A stretch of 64,000 nt of DNA from Phreatobacter stygius (lineage in GTDB: Bacteria > Pseudomonadota > Alphaproteobacteria > Rhizobiales > Phreatobacteraceae): the NCBI RefSeq assembly GCF_005144885.1, contig NZ_CP039690.1:2493001-2557000 (forward strand). The letters are read 5' to 3'. Below are positions 63,669 through 64,000 of this stretch, piece by piece. Both the position numbers and the translations under genes were made by a program. The notes beneath the pieces are model-generated. The model did not search any database. It was not told where the DNA came from and was given only the letters and a program-made list of their open reading frames with translations. The stretch's first letter is position 1; each line of letters begins with the position of its first letter.

Positions 63669-64000
63669 TCAGAACGTCTGCGCCATCGCCAGGAGCTTTT
63701 GCACCGTGTTCCAGTTTCTGGCGGTGCCCAGCGTCCCGAGCCGGCGCTCGATCACCCCCGGCAGCAGTTTCGAGCCGGTTGCGCCGGTGGGATAGTCGAC
63801 ACAGAGATCGTCGCCGCAAAAAGCCAACCGTTCCGGGCCTTGATGCTGGGCAAGCGCCGTGACGCTCTCGGGGCGCGGCGTCGCGGCCAGGAAACACACG
63901 CACAATTCACTCGGGCGCGCCTCAGCGGCCTCCGGAAAGGGATTGGCCGCAACGATCGCCGCAAGGTCGTCCGGCCTGCGCAGGACCACCAGGTTCGCCA
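63669..64000 (-). CDS. DUF1697 domain-containing protein, 5' part outside window
   Basis: The C-terminal 109 codons of a gene that starts beyond the right edge. It reads NLVVLRRPDDLAAIVAANPF, then DDLCVDYPTGATGSKLLPGV and TARNWNTVQKLLAMA, the end of the DUF1697 fold, where the ARNWNTV motif is conserved. Intact members are about 180 residues; the function is unknown. The stop is at 63669. Confidence 0.85.
   Translation of the reverse strand, partial: ANLVVLRRPDDLAAIVAANPFPEAAEARPSELCVCFLAATPRPESVTALAQHQGPERLAFCGDDLCVDYPTGATGSKLLPGVIERRLGTLGTARNWNTVQKLLAMAQTF

Overview
The window is GC-rich (roughly two thirds G+C by eye) chromosomal DNA from an alphaproteobacterium, most likely a member of the Hyphomicrobiales (Rhizobiales). 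The evidence is the gene content: a long L21 ribosomal protein with a C-terminal helix-hairpin-type extension, a DUF6489 protein, a TIGR02302/DUF4175 membrane protein, a pgsA-moaD pair, rplU-rpmA followed by two GNAT acetyltransferases, and many HAAT-type transporters. No rRNA, CRISPR array, insertion sequence or phage gene was seen. One tRNA-Ser(CGA) gene is present.

The region from 1 to about 16350 is one catabolic island. Its gene set closely parallels the acyclic-terpene utilisation (atuR-atuABCDEFGH) cluster known from Pseudomonas: a TetR repressor, biotin carboxylase, biotin carrier protein, carboxyltransferase, long-chain acyl-CoA ligase, acyl-CoA dehydrogenase, two crotonase-fold proteins, the AtuA (DUF1446) protein and an SDR. 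Unlike the Pseudomonas cluster, a complete Liv-type ABC importer (livF, livK, livM, livH, livG) is woven into the same operon. The biotin carboxylase and carrier are also separate genes. Two divergent promoter regions carry the same 13-bp palindrome, TGAAT-N3-ATTCA, which is the best candidate operator for the TetR protein. livH carries an apparent one-base frameshift.

The region from 16.4 to 24.9 kb is mixed. It holds a HExxH protein divergent from a CadC-like regulator, two small exported HdeA-like proteins, an orphan amino-acid binding protein, an L,D-transpeptidase, a lipoprotein, DUF6489 and an MFS transporter. From 25.0 to 32.7 kb lies a heavy-metal efflux locus: a CzcA-type RND pump, its adaptor, a small exported protein, and a histidine kinase/response regulator pair, followed by a small secreted protein. 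From 33 to 39.2 kb are a DMT exporter with a divergent LysR regulator, small cytoplasmic proteins, and a serine hydrolase paired with a peptide-binding protein.

The region from 39.3 to 64 kb is mostly housekeeping: tRNA-Ser, rplU-rpmA with a strong terminator, GNATs, a molybdopterin adenylyltransferase, a P1 peptidase, a thiolase with a damaged MarR gene, a D-Ala-D-Ala carboxypeptidase, a CobW GTPase, GluQRS, a DNA glycosylase, an esterase, an HNH nuclease, DsbB, PgsA, MoaD, a metallo-beta-lactamase-fold protein, a LysE exporter with a divergent WYL regulator and a clear palindromic operator, DUF4175, a PLP enzyme, DUF429, MtgA, a tandem AprI/Inh-domain protein and a partial DUF1697 gene. All functional calls rest on reading the translated sequence; no database search was run.
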